From assembly GCF_052113705.1 (NCBI RefSeq), contig NZ_JBGQOG010000003.1, forward strand, positions 124,001-188,000: 64,000 nt of DNA, in the 5' to 3' direction. Of the stretch, positions 42,640 through 51,461 are shown piece after piece. The translations under genes were made by a program, and so were the position numbers. Position 1 is the stretch's first letter. The number at the start of each line of letters is the position of its first letter. Source of the stretch: JBGQOG01 sp052113705. Its GTDB lineage: Bacteria; Pseudomonadota; Alphaproteobacteria; Rhodobacterales; Rhodobacteraceae. The notes beneath the pieces were generated by a model, which had not been told where the DNA came from, made no database searches, and was given only the letters and a program-made list of their open reading frames with translations.

Positions 42640-43701
42640 ATGGACGGAGCAATGAACGAAGATTGGGCCGAGAACGCCCGGATGATCGTCGACAGCGCGC
42701 GGGCCATCGTGCCCGCCGATGGCGCGCTGGAGCGCATCCGGCGCCTGCGCGGTGTCGGACCGGGGTTCGACCGCGCCGTGGTGGCCGAGGCCGGTGCGCT
42801 GGGGCTTTTCCTGATGCGGGTCCCCGAGGCGGCTGACGGCCTTGGCCTCGGGATGCGCGAGACCTGCGCGCTGATGCAGGTGCTGGGCCGCGGGCTGGTG
42901 CCCGAGCCCATCGGCGCAACGATCATGGCGGGCGCCTTGCTGGGCGCGGCCTTCCCCGAAGCGGCCGCAACCGGCGCGGCGGTGATGGTGACCGCCTGGC
43001 AGGACCGCCCCGGCACGCTGGACTGGCACGGTGGTGCGGCGTCGGGGCGTTTGTCCGGCACAAAGATCGCGGTGCCCGGCGCGGCAGGCGCAGACCTTTT
43101 TGCGGTGCTGACCGGCGCCGGGGTGGCGATTGTGCCCCGCGATGCCAAGGGCCTGACGGTGGAGAGTGCCGCGACGCTGGACGGCGGCCAGATCGGCGTG
43201 CTGCGGATGGATGCGGTCGACGCCCCCCTGCTGCCCTGCCCCACCGCAGGCGCGGTGATCGAAGACGCGGTGCTGGCGCATTCAGCCTATCTCCTTGGCC
43301 TCGCGGAACGCGCCTTTGAGATCACCCTCGACTACCTCAAGGTGCGCGAGCAGTTCGGACGGCCCATCGGCAGCTTTCAGGCGCTGCAGCACCGGGCGAC
43401 CGAGATGAAGATCCGGCTGGAACTGCTGCGCGCCGCGGTTGCCGCAACTGCGCGGCGCTTTGACACCGGGGCCACAGCGGTGATCCGCGCCCGGGATGCC
43501 AACCGCTGCAAGCTGCGCGCGGCGGAGACAACCCTGCTGATCCTGCGCGAAGCGGTCCAGATGCATGGCGCGATGGGCATCACGGATGAGGCTGACATTG
43601 GCCTTTATGTGCGCAAAGCGATGACGGTGTCGAACCTGTTTGGCGCACCCCATGCGGTGCGCGCGCGACTGTCAACTGCCTTGGAGGAGGACGCGGCATG
43701 A
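42640..43701 (+). CDS. acyl-CoA dehydrogenase-like subunit, short form
   Basis: This is a 353-residue acyl-CoA dehydrogenase-fold protein, shorter than the usual 380-400. Family features include LKVREQFGRPIGSFQALQHR and EAVQMHGAMGITDEADIGLY. Where many family members have the YEGT catalytic-glutamate loop it reads VSNLFGAPHAVRARL, so the base is absent there. That fits a non-catalytic partner in a heteromeric dehydrogenase, as known for some sterol- and pimelate-type pairs. I start it at ATG 42640; the reading frame extends upstream into the CoA transferase gene. Its stop overlaps the next start. Confidence 0.88.
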   Translation: MDGAMNEDWAENARMIVDSARAIVPADGALERIRRLRGVGPGFDRAVVAEAGALGLFLMRVPEAADGLGLGMRETCALMQVLGRGLVPEPIGATIMAGALLGAAFPEAAATGAAVMVTAWQDRPGTLDWHGGAASGRLSGTKIAVPGAAGADLFAVLTGAGVAIVPRDAKGLTVESAATLDGGQIGVLRMDAVDAPLLPCPTAGAVIEDAVLAHSAYLLGLAERAFEITLDYLKVREQFGRPIGSFQALQHRATEMKIRLELLRAAVAATARRFDTGATAVIRARDANRCKLRAAETTLLILREAVQMHGAMGITDEADIGLYVRKAMTVSNLFGAPHAVRARLSTALEEDAA

Positions 43702-44852
43702 CCCGGACCACCGACTATAACGCGTTGCGCGATGATGATTTCCGCGCCCTTGTCCGCGGCTTTGTCGAGGCGGAATATCCCGACATACCCCGCTATCCGC
43801 TGGAACGGCTGCATTGGGATGTCGTGAAGCCCTGGTACATGGCGTTGGCCCGGCGTGGCTGGCTTTGCCCGACCTGGCCCGTCGCGCAGGGCGGCATGGG
43901 CCTTGGCGCAGGCAAGCATCTGATCATGATCGAAGAGCTGGAGCGCTATGGTGCCGCCCGCGTCCATGACATCGGGCCGGTGATGCTGGGACCGCTGTTG
44001 CTGAAATACGGAACCGCGGCGCAGAAGGCGCATTTCCTGCCGCGCATCCTGTCGGGTGAGGACATCTGGGCGCAGGGCTATTCCGAACCGGGTGCCGGGT
44101 CAGACCTCGCGGCGGTGCGCTGCGAAGCGGTGCAGGATGGCGCGGATTGGGTCATCAACGGTCAAAAGACCTGGACCACTTTGGGCATGGATGCCAATTG
44201 GATCTTCATCCTGGCCCGCACCGACAAGACGGTGAAAAAGCAGGCCGGGATCAGCTTTCTTCTGGTGCCGATGGACGCCCCGGGGGTGAGCACGCGGAAC
44301 ATTCGCAACCTTGGCGACGAGGATGAGTTTTGCGAAGTCTTCTTTGACGATGTCCGCGTTCCCCTGGACCATATTGTCGGCGGCGTGAACGAGGGATGGG
44401 CGGCCGCCAAGGCGCTTCTTGGCCATGAGCGGGTGTTCATCGGCGCACCCCGCCTCTCGGCCAGCGCCCTGGCACGTCTGGAGCGCCTGGCGCGTCGCGC
44501 GGGTCTCTGGGACGATCCGGTGTTCCGCGACCGTTTCGTCGCCCTGCATTGCGACGTGCTGGATCTGAGTGATCTGTTCGAGACCTATATGGACAAGCTG
44601 AACGGTGGCGCGCCGATTGGCGCCGATGTCTCCATGCTGAAGATCTTTCAGTCCGAACTTTACCAGCGAATCTCAGAGCTGATGATGGAGGTGGCGGCCG
44701 AGGAATCTGGCCTGGCCGCGCCGCCGGACGGGGATCGGCGGCTGCATGCAACCGCCACCTATTTGTCCGCCCGGCCCACCACGATCTTTGGCGGCTCAAC
44801 CGAGATCCTGCGCAATGTCCTGTCCAAGGCCGTGCTGTGGCTGCCGGGCTGA
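43698..44852 (+). CDS. acyl-CoA dehydrogenase-like subunit, long form
   Basis: This is a 384-residue flavoprotein of the acyl-CoA dehydrogenase family. Typical parts are WLCPTWPVAQGGMGLGAGKH, YSEPGAGSDLAAVR, INGQKTWTTLG and TTIFGGSTEILRNVLSKAVL. The loop that carries the catalytic glutamate in medium-chain enzymes reads FGGST, so the base must come from elsewhere in the chain or from the partner subunit. The ATGA overlap with the preceding short form suggests a co-translated heteromer. It probably desaturates the acyl-CoA made by the class III CoA transferase. Confidence 0.9.
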   Translation: MTRTTDYNALRDDDFRALVRGFVEAEYPDIPRYPLERLHWDVVKPWYMALARRGWLCPTWPVAQGGMGLGAGKHLIMIEELERYGAARVHDIGPVMLGPLLLKYGTAAQKAHFLPRILSGEDIWAQGYSEPGAGSDLAAVRCEAVQDGADWVINGQKTWTTLGMDANWIFILARTDKTVKKQAGISFLLVPMDAPGVSTRNIRNLGDEDEFCEVFFDDVRVPLDHIVGGVNEGWAAAKALLGHERVFIGAPRLSASALARLERLARRAGLWDDPVFRDRFVALHCDVLDLSDLFETYMDKLNGGAPIGADVSMLKIFQSELYQRISELMMEVAAEESGLAAPPDGDRRLHATATYLSARPTTIFGGSTEILRNVLSKAVLWLPG

Positions 44853-44876
44853 TCGCCCGCAAGCGCTTTTAAATAC

Positions 44877-44900
44877 TAAAAACTATATCATTGATTCTTA
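44877..44900. promoter_or_regulatory. candidate regulon operator, copy 2
   Basis: TAAAAACTATATCATTGATT followed by CTTA lies about 86 bp upstream of the TAXI binding-protein gene. It matches copy 3 (56049-56072) at about 18 of 24 positions. A GATATTGTACC element follows, which may be part of the promoter. Confidence 0.55.
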
Positions 44901-44985
44901 TGGTTCGATATTGTACCGTAAGCGTCAGGCGGTCTGAGGAGGCCGTGAGCGTTCAGCACAAAGAACGCGTTAGGGAGGAGAACAG

Positions 44986-46116
44986 ATGTTTCATTCGGCT
45001 ATACTGAGAGGCGCGGTGGTGGCCGTTGCCATGATCGCCGGCCAGACCGCCATCGCGCAGGAGGTCACCCTGCCGCGCACCATGGTCTGGACGTCCTACG
45101 ATCTCGGCTCAACCGGCTATGTCGAGGCCTCGGCCATGGCGGACGCCCTTGACAAGGCCTATGGCACAACCGTGCGCCTGACGCCGTCGGGCACCGCCAT
45201 CGGGCGGCTGCTGCCCCTCGTGCGCGGGCGCGCCACCTTTGGCTTCATGGGCAATGAGATCCTGTTTGCCTCCGATGGCACCTTTGAATTTGCCGCCAAG
45301 GATTGGGGACCACAGGATCTGCGCGTGCTGATGGGCCGCTCGGCAGCGGTTGGGCTTGTGGCGGGCGGAGATACGGAGATCCAGAGCACCGCGGATCTTG
45401 CCGGCGCCTCGGTTGGCTTCGTCGAGGCCAGCCCCTCGACCACGATGAACACCGAAGCCGCGCTGGCCTTCGCCAGGCTGACCCCCAAGGACGTCAAGGT
45501 TGTCATGTTCCCCGGCTACGGCGCCATGCTCTCGGCCTTTGTGGCCGGTGAGGTGGATGTGGTCCCGGTCACCACCACCGTCGCCGCGCTGCGCGAAGCA
45601 GAGGGCGGCCGCGGGTTCCGCTGGCTCGACATGCCCGCTTCGGACACCGAAGGCTGGAAACGCGTCGCCGCGAGCGCCTCGCTGTTTTCGCCGATTGAGA
45701 TCACGCAAGGCGCGGGGATTTCGAAGGAAAACCCGGCTGAACTGCTGGGCTACCGCTACCCGCAGCTGACGACCGTGGCCAGCACCGATGATGAAGAGGT
45801 CTATAACCTGCTCAAGGCCATCGACCTGACCTTCTCGGCCTATGAAAGCGCCAGCACGGTGATGCCGCTGTGGAAACTCGACATCGCGGGCACCACGCCG
45901 GCGAGCGCGCCCTTCCACCCCGGCGCGATCAAATACCTGAAAGAGCGCGGGATCTGGACCGACGCGGACAGCGCCTGGAACGAGCAGCGCCTCGCCGAGA
46001 TCGACGTTTCCAAGAAGAAATGGGCCGATGCGCTGGCCAAGGCGGATGCCGAAGGCGTCTCGGATGCGGATTGGCCCGCCTATTGGGAAGCCTACCGCAC
46101 CTCGGCCACCGAGTAA
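44986..46116 (+). CDS. TAXI family TRAP transporter substrate-binding protein
   Basis: This is a 376-residue periplasmic receptor of the TAXI family, longer than typical members of about 320. A signal peptide (MFHSAILRGAVVAVAMIAGQ, then TAIAQE) ends near residue 26. The mature part has MVWTSYDLGSTGYVEASAMA and ATFGFMGNEILFASDGTFEF, the region where TAXI proteins bind small acidic ligands. It lies upstream of a fused TRAP permease, with which it should work. An AGGGAGGAG site precedes the ATG. Confidence 0.87.
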   Translation: MFHSAILRGAVVAVAMIAGQTAIAQEVTLPRTMVWTSYDLGSTGYVEASAMADALDKAYGTTVRLTPSGTAIGRLLPLVRGRATFGFMGNEILFASDGTFEFAAKDWGPQDLRVLMGRSAAVGLVAGGDTEIQSTADLAGASVGFVEASPSTTMNTEAALAFARLTPKDVKVVMFPGYGAMLSAFVAGEVDVVPVTTTVAALREAEGGRGFRWLDMPASDTEGWKRVAASASLFSPIEITQGAGISKENPAELLGYRYPQLTTVASTDDEEVYNLLKAIDLTFSAYESASTVMPLWKLDIAGTTPASAPFHPGAIKYLKERGIWTDADSAWNEQRLAEIDVSKKKWADALAKADAEGVSDADWPAYWEAYRTSATE

Positions 46117-46150
46117 TCCGGCCCCGCGCCGCACGGCATAGAGACACCCT

Positions 46151-46172
46151 CCCCCGCGGTTTGGCGCGGGGG
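46151..46172 (+). terminator. GC-rich hairpin after TAXI binding-protein gene
   Basis: CCCCCGCG (46151-46158) and CGCGGGGG (46165-46172) form a perfect 8-bp stem with a six-base loop, 35 bp after the binding-protein stop. Only a weak CTTT follows. It probably stabilises the upstream message or attenuates read-through to the permease. Confidence 0.6.
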
Positions 46173-46230
46173 CACGCTTTCCCTGGCCCCCCACGCCTCA
46201 GCTGTCGTCCTTCGTTGAAAGGTCAGTTCC

Positions 46231-48189
46231 ATGTCATCCGAAATCTCCCCGGAAGCCCCTGCCCTCGCCCGCTTCTGGCGTGTGCAAGGCCAGCGCATCT
46301 CCGGCATCGCCTGGTTCGTCGTCTTTGGTCTGTCGCTGGTGGGCCTGGCGATCATCACCAACCAGGTCTTCAACCTGCAGGTTCTGGGTTTCCGCCCGAT
46401 CAGCACCGGGTATTACTACATCGTCCTCGGCCTGTTCCTGCCGGTGGCCTTTTTGTGCACGCCCGCCCGCCCGGCGGATCGTGCTTCGGTGCGCTGGTAT
46501 GACTGGATTCTGGCCGCGGGCGCCTTTGGCACCTGCCTCTATTTTGCCAACCACACCAATGAAATCCTTTACAGTGGCTGGGAATTCGAAGCGCCGCTGC
46601 CGGTGATTGGCCTCGCCACGCTTCTGGTGCTGTTCTCGCTGGAGGCCGTGCGCCGCTGCGCGGGTTTCCCGCTGTTTGTCATCTGCGCCGTCTTTGCGGT
46701 GTTCCCGCTCTTTGCAGGCTCGATGCCCGGTTTCCTCTGGGGTGTGCAGATGTCGTTCAGCGAAACGATGCTCAGCCATTCGCTGGGTGTCGAGAGCATC
46801 ATCGGCATTCCGATCCGGGTGATCGCCGACCTGCTGATTGGCTTTATCGTCTTTGGCGTCGCGCTGACCGTCTCCGGCGGTGGTGTCTTCTTCATGGATT
46901 TCGCCAGCGCGCTGATGGGGCACAGCCGGGGCGGCCCGGCCAAGGTCGCCATCCTGTCGTCGGGCTTCTTCGGCTCGCTTTCGGGCAGCGTCATCTCAAA
47001 TGTCATCTCGACCGGGTCGATGACGATCCCCACCATGAAAAGATGCGGCTACCCCGCCTCTTATGCCGCGGCGGTGGAGGCCTGCGCCTCGACGGGCGGG
47101 GCGCTGATGCCGCCGGTCATGGGGTCGGTCGCCTTCGTGATGGCCTCGTTCATGAACGTTCCGTATGCCGACATCATGGTGGCGGCGACGGTGCCCGCGC
47201 TGCTCTTTTACCTCGTGCTGCTGATCCAGACGGACTTTTACGCCGCGCGCAATGGCCTCAAGGGCCTGCCCAAGGACCAGCTGCCCAAGCTGTGGCTGGT
47301 GTTGCGCTCGGGCTGGATTTACCTGCTCAGCCTTGCCGCCCTGGTCTGGCTCCTCCTGGCCACCAACGCCGAGGCAAAGGCGCCTTTCTACATCACCGTC
47401 CTTCTGGTCATCGCCGCGATGATCCGCGAGCGCAAGAGCGGGATCCTGACCCCCGTGGTCGGGGTGATCATGGAGGCGGGCGCCACCATCGGCATGCTGG
47501 TCGGTGTGCTCGCCGGGGTCGGCATGGTCGTTGGCGCTTTGGCGATCACCGGGGTGGGCAATGCGTTCAGCCGCGAGCTGGTGCAATATGCGGGCGGCAA
47601 TCCCTATCTGCTGTTGCTGTTCGGCGCGCTCACCAGCTTCATCCTCGGCATGGGGATGACCGTGTCGGCCTGCTACATCTTTCTGGCGGTTGTGCTGGCC
47701 CCTGCCCTCGTGGATGCCGGGTTCAGCCAGATGGCCTCGCATCTTTTCATTCTCTACTGGGCGATGCTGTCCTACATCACACCCCCGGTGGCGATGGCGG
47801 CGGTGGCGGCGGCCTCGATTGCGCAGGCCCCGGCGATGAAGACGGGCCTGACGGCGATGCGGCTGGGGGCGATCCTCTTTGTGCTGCCCTTCCTCTTTGT
47901 GCTGAACCCCAGCCTCATTCTCGAGGGCGATGTGCCCCATATCATGCTGGCGGTCTCCACGGCGATCCTGTCGATCCTGATGCTGGCTGCCGCCTCGGAG
48001 CGCTGGATCTACCTTTTGGCGCGCCGGGCGAAGGGCTGGGAGGCGGCGGTGCTGCTGGTCGGCGGTCTCTGCCTGCTGATCCCCGAGCGGATCACCGATC
48101 TTCTGGGCCTCGTGGCGCTCGCCATCGTGATGGGTGCGGGCTATGTCACCCGCCCCCGCGCCGCCCTGAGCAAGGAGGCCACAGAATGA
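46231..48189 (+). CDS. TRAP transporter fused permease (4TM-12TM)
   Basis: This is a 652-residue membrane protein that fuses a DctQ-like N-terminal part (four helices) to a DctM-like C-terminal part (about 12-14 helices), the form that pairs with TAXI receptors. Landmark stretches are FFGSLSGSVISNVISTGSMT, PASYAAAVEACASTGGALMP and YITPPVAMAAVAAASIAQAP. It imports the substrate of the catabolic cluster by sodium-type symport. Its stop overlaps the start of the downstream hydrolase gene (ATGA). Confidence 0.93.
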   Translation: MSSEISPEAPALARFWRVQGQRISGIAWFVVFGLSLVGLAIITNQVFNLQVLGFRPISTGYYYIVLGLFLPVAFLCTPARPADRASVRWYDWILAAGAFGTCLYFANHTNEILYSGWEFEAPLPVIGLATLLVLFSLEAVRRCAGFPLFVICAVFAVFPLFAGSMPGFLWGVQMSFSETMLSHSLGVESIIGIPIRVIADLLIGFIVFGVALTVSGGGVFFMDFASALMGHSRGGPAKVAILSSGFFGSLSGSVISNVISTGSMTIPTMKRCGYPASYAAAVEACASTGGALMPPVMGSVAFVMASFMNVPYADIMVAATVPALLFYLVLLIQTDFYAARNGLKGLPKDQLPKLWLVLRSGWIYLLSLAALVWLLLATNAEAKAPFYITVLLVIAAMIRERKSGILTPVVGVIMEAGATIGMLVGVLAGVGMVVGALAITGVGNAFSRELVQYAGGNPYLLLLFGALTSFILGMGMTVSACYIFLAVVLAPALVDAGFSQMASHLFILYWAMLSYITPPVAMAAVAAASIAQAPAMKTGLTAMRLGAILFVLPFLFVLNPSLILEGDVPHIMLAVSTAILSILMLAAASERWIYLLARRAKGWEAAVLLVGGLCLLIPERITDLLGLVALAIVMGAGYVTRPRAALSKEATE

Positions 48190-49004
48190 GCCGCGCGCTG
48201 AGCGTCACCACGCAGGACGGCACAAGGCTGAACGCCCGGATCGACGGGCCGGAGGCAGCTCCCTGGGTGGTCTTTTCGAACTCCGTGCTGACCGATCTCT
48301 CGGTCTGGGATGATCAGATCGCGGCCCTGACGGACCGCTACCGCATCCTGCGCTATGACCAGCGCGGCCACGGCGCCTCCGAGGTCACCGCGCGGCCGCT
48401 GGATTTCACGGTCTATGGTGGCGATCTGATCGCGGTGATGGACGCCGCCGGGGCCGCGCGCGCCACGCTGGTGGGGCTGTCGATGGGCTGCCCGACGGCG
48501 CTTGCCGCCGCGGCCGCGGCACCGTCCCGCATCACGGCTTTCGTGGCGGTCGATGGTGTCGTCAAAAGCGCGGCGGGCCGCGAGGCCTTCTGGGCCGCGC
48601 AGCGCGAGAGCGCCCGCACGCAGGGCATGCAGAGCCTCGCAACCGCCACCACCACACGCTGGCTGCCGGGCGTGGACAACGCCGACCCCCGGGCACAACG
48701 CCTGAGCCGGATGATTGCGGCCACCCCGGTCGAGGGCTTTGCCGCCGCCACCCATGCGCTGGCCGCTTATGATCAATCGCCCGCGGTTCCCTTGACCTGC
48801 CCCGTCCTCGCCATCGCGGGTGAAAACGACGGTGCCATGCCGGGAACGATGCGGGGGCAATTCGGCGCCTTCCCGGATGCCCGGATCGCGATCATTCCCG
48901 GCGCGGGCCATCTGCCGAACCTGCAAAATCCCGATGCTTTCAACACCACGCTCGTCGGGTTTCTCGACGCGAATGCCTTTGCGAACGACAAGGAGACCGC
49001 ATAA
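48186..49004 (+). CDS. alpha/beta hydrolase, 3-oxoadipate enol-lactonase-like
   Basis: This is a 272-residue alpha/beta hydrolase resembling PcaD. The nucleophile elbow is VGLSMGCPTA (Ser99), the acid is expected in AGENDGAMPG and the histidine in PGAGHLPNL. WDDQIAALTDRYRILRYDQR, followed by GHG, is typical of the enol-lactonase group. No pca genes for protocatechuate cleavage are in the window, so the natural ester or lactone is unknown. The reading frame stays open far upstream, but ATG 48186 overlaps the permease stop and gives the family length. The next gene starts on its stop codon (TAATG). Confidence 0.88.
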   Translation: MSRALSVTTQDGTRLNARIDGPEAAPWVVFSNSVLTDLSVWDDQIAALTDRYRILRYDQRGHGASEVTARPLDFTVYGGDLIAVMDAAGAARATLVGLSMGCPTALAAAAAAPSRITAFVAVDGVVKSAAGREAFWAAQRESARTQGMQSLATATTTRWLPGVDNADPRAQRLSRMIAATPVEGFAAATHALAAYDQSPAVPLTCPVLAIAGENDGAMPGTMRGQFGAFPDARIAIIPGAGHLPNLQNPDAFNTTLVGFLDANAFANDKETA

Positions 49005-50197
49005 TGTCAGGTCCGCTTTCCCACATCCGTGTCCTCGACCTCAGCCGGATCATGGCCGGTCCCTGGAGCGGCCAGATCCTCGCCGATCTGGGCGCAGACG
49101 TCATCAAGATCGAGCGGACCGGTGAGGGCGATGACACGCGCCGCTGGGGGCCGCCCTTCCTTCAGGATCAGGCGGGAAACCCCACGCAGGAGGCGGGCTA
49201 CTACCTCTCGGTCAACCGCGGCAAACGCTCGGTCGAGCTGGATCTGAAATCCGCCGAGGGCCGCGCCGCCGTGCGCGCGCTGGCGGCAGAGAGCGACATC
49301 GTGCTGGAGAATTTCAAGACCGGGACGCTGGATCAGATGGGCCTTGGCTATGCCGATCTGAAAGCGGTCAATCCCCGGCTGATCTATTGTTCGATCACCG
49401 GTTTCGGGCTGACCGGGCCGATGGCGGGGGACGCGGCCTATGACTTCATGATCCAGGGCATGGGCGGGTTGATGAGCGTGACCGGCGGCGCCGATGACAC
49501 GCCGGGCGGCGGGCCGCAAAAGGTGGGCGTGCCGATCGTGGACATCATGACCGGCATGTATGCCACCATCGGGGTGCTCGCGGCGCTGGCGAACCGGGAT
49601 CAGACCGGCAAGGGCGACCACATTGATCTGGCGATGCTGGATGTCTCGGTCGCGATGCTGGCAAATCAGGCGATGAACTACCTCGTCTCGGGCCAGCCGC
49701 CGGTACGGCGCGGCAACCGGCACCCCAATATCCAGCCGCAGAATGTCTATCCTGTCGCCGATGGCCATATCGTGCTGGCGGTGGGTAATGACGGACAGTT
49801 CCGCAAATTTGCCACGGCCATCGGGCGCGCTGAACTGGCTGACGATCCGGATTATGCCACCAATGCCGCGCGGGTCGAAAACCTGCCCGCCCTTGAGGCG
49901 CTGCTGATCGCCGCCCTTGCATCGGGGACGGTCGACCATTGGGTCGCCACCTTTGCCAAGGCCGGCGTCCCCTCCGGCCCGATCAACACCGTGGACCGGG
50001 TTTTTGAGGAACCGCAGGTCAAACACCGTCAGATGTTGCGCGAGATTCCGCATCCGCTTGGTGGCGCGCTGAAACAGGTGGTGAGCCCGCTGAACTTCGC
50101 CAATGCGCCGCTGCGCTATGAGACCGCGCCGCCGCTGCTCGGCCAGCACACGCAAGAGGTTCTCGAGGCCCTCGGACTGGGGAGGGCATGCGCATGA
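49004..50197 (+). CDS. CaiB/BaiF family (class III) CoA transferase
   Basis: This is the second class III CoA transferase of the cluster, 397 residues. It opens SHIRVLDLSRIMAGPWSGQI; the catalytic Asp is expected in AAYDFMIQGMGGLMSVTG. The C-terminal half has GVPSGPINTVDRVFEEPQVK, where substrate-specific loops lie. It is translationally coupled to the lactonase-like gene before it and the carboxymuconolactone decarboxylase-like gene after it, so it probably activates the acid formed or imported here. Confidence 0.92.
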   Translation: MSGPLSHIRVLDLSRIMAGPWSGQILADLGADVIKIERTGEGDDTRRWGPPFLQDQAGNPTQEAGYYLSVNRGKRSVELDLKSAEGRAAVRALAAESDIVLENFKTGTLDQMGLGYADLKAVNPRLIYCSITGFGLTGPMAGDAAYDFMIQGMGGLMSVTGGADDTPGGGPQKVGVPIVDIMTGMYATIGVLAALANRDQTGKGDHIDLAMLDVSVAMLANQAMNYLVSGQPPVRRGNRHPNIQPQNVYPVADGHIVLAVGNDGQFRKFATAIGRAELADDPDYATNAARVENLPALEALLIAALASGTVDHWVATFAKAGVPSGPINTVDRVFEEPQVKHRQMLREIPHPLGGALKQVVSPLNFANAPLRYETAPPLLGQHTQEVLEALGLGRACA

Positions 50198-50820
50198 ACA
50201 CCCGCGTGGACAGGCCCCGCGATGCCGGACGCATCAGCTTTCCGACCCCCGACACGATGACGCCCGCGCAGCTCGCGGTCTATGAGCAGATCGTCTCCGG
50301 CCCGCGTGGCACCTTGGTCGGCCCGCTGCGGGCGGCCCTGCACAATCCGGTGCTGGCGGACCGCTGGCAAAGGCTGGGGCAGGTGTTGCGGTTTGAAACC
50401 TCGATCCCGACGCGGCTGAATGAGCTGGCTATTCTGGTGACAGCCCGGCGCTGGAACAGCGATCTGGAATGGGCGATCCATGCCCGCGACGCAGAGCGCG
50501 CCGGGCTCGAGACCGCGATCACCGACGCCATCCGCCTCTGTGCACTGCCGGATTTCGGCACCGATGCTGCGGCATGCGAAGTCTATGAATTCGCGCGCCA
50601 GATCCTCGAGACGGGCGATGTCGACCCGCGGACCTACAGCGCCGTGGTGACCCGTTGGGGGGAAGTGGGCGCGGTCGAACTCACAGCGGTGGTGGGCTAT
50701 TACTCGATGGTGGCGATGACGCTGAATGTGCACCGCATCCCCCTGCCCGAGGAATTTGATGCCTCCCTTCAGCACAGGCAAGGCGATCTCAGCCGCATGC
50801 CTGCCGCAAACGGAGCCTGA
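50188..50820 (+). CDS. carboxymuconolactone decarboxylase-like protein
   Basis: This is a 210-residue all-helical protein of the CMD/AhpD superfamily (RFETSIPTRLNELAILVTAR, then RWNSDLEWAIHARDAERAGL). It lacks the CxxC of AhpD-type thiol peroxidases at the comparable place. True 4-carboxymuconolactone decarboxylases act in protocatechuate breakdown, but no other such enzyme is linked, so the reaction is open. It may start at 50188 or at the second ATG (50194), both overlapping the end of the CoA transferase gene. Confidence 0.82.
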   Translation: MRMNTRVDRPRDAGRISFPTPDTMTPAQLAVYEQIVSGPRGTLVGPLRAALHNPVLADRWQRLGQVLRFETSIPTRLNELAILVTARRWNSDLEWAIHARDAERAGLETAITDAIRLCALPDFGTDAAACEVYEFARQILETGDVDPRTYSAVVTRWGEVGAVELTAVVGYYSMVAMTLNVHRIPLPEEFDASLQHRQGDLSRMPAANGA

Positions 50821-50826
50821 GACCAG

Positions 50827-51453
50827 ATGTTTTACGACCCCAGAACCGAGGCCCATGGTCTGCCGCACAATCCCTGGCTGGCCCTGATCGTGCCGCGTCC
50901 TATCGGCTGGATCTCCACCCTGTCGCGCGACGGGGTGCCGAACCTTGCACCCTATTCTTGCTTCAACGCAATTTCAGGCAAGCCACCCTTTGTGGTGTTT
51001 TCCTCTGACAGCCCCAAGGACAGCGTCACCAATGCCGAAGAGACCGGGTATTTCTGCGTCAATATCGCGACCTTTCCGCTGCGCGAACAGATGAACCGGT
51101 CGGGGGCGGCATGGCCCCCGGGCACCGATGAATTCGCCCAGACCGGCCTGACCGCCGTCGCCTGCGAAAACATCCCCTGCCCCCGGGTCGGCGAGTCTCC
51201 GGTGTCCATCGAATGCCGGTTGTCGCAGATCCTCACGCTGACGCCGTCCAACGGCACGCCCTGCCTGAACCGCGTCGCCATCGGCGAGGTTGTGGGCATC
51301 CACATCGACGAGAGCGTGCTTTCGGACGGACTCGTCGATGTCGAGCTTTTGCAGCCCTTGGGGCGCATGGGGTATATGGAATACACCGTGCCCCCCCGCT
51401 CTTTCACCATGACGCGGCCGGTTCTGGACACAGCCGCTGCCCAGCAGGATTGA
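50827..51453 (+). CDS. flavin reductase family protein
   Basis: This is a 208-residue FMN-binding split-barrel protein of the flavin reductase (DIM6/NTAB) type. LIVPRPIGWISTLSRDGVPN, then LAPYSCFNAISGKPPFVVFS, are family hallmarks. Such proteins supply reduced flavin to a monooxygenase or reduce flavin-bound substrates. No partner oxygenase is visible in the window. It starts 6 bp after the preceding gene, within the TAXI/lactonase/CoA transferase operon. Confidence 0.88.
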   Translation: MFYDPRTEAHGLPHNPWLALIVPRPIGWISTLSRDGVPNLAPYSCFNAISGKPPFVVFSSDSPKDSVTNAEETGYFCVNIATFPLREQMNRSGAAWPPGTDEFAQTGLTAVACENIPCPRVGESPVSIECRLSQILTLTPSNGTPCLNRVAIGEVVGIHIDESVLSDGLVDVELLQPLGRMGYMEYTVPPRSFTMTRPVLDTAAAQQD

Positions 51454-51461
51454 ACCCCGAC

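Noticed and set aside
47043..48185. In-frame upstream extension of the lactonase-like protein over the TRAP permease gene
   Set aside because: The extension is in another frame of the permease and is Arg/Gly-rich; the ATG at 48186 overlapping the permease stop gives the normal family length.
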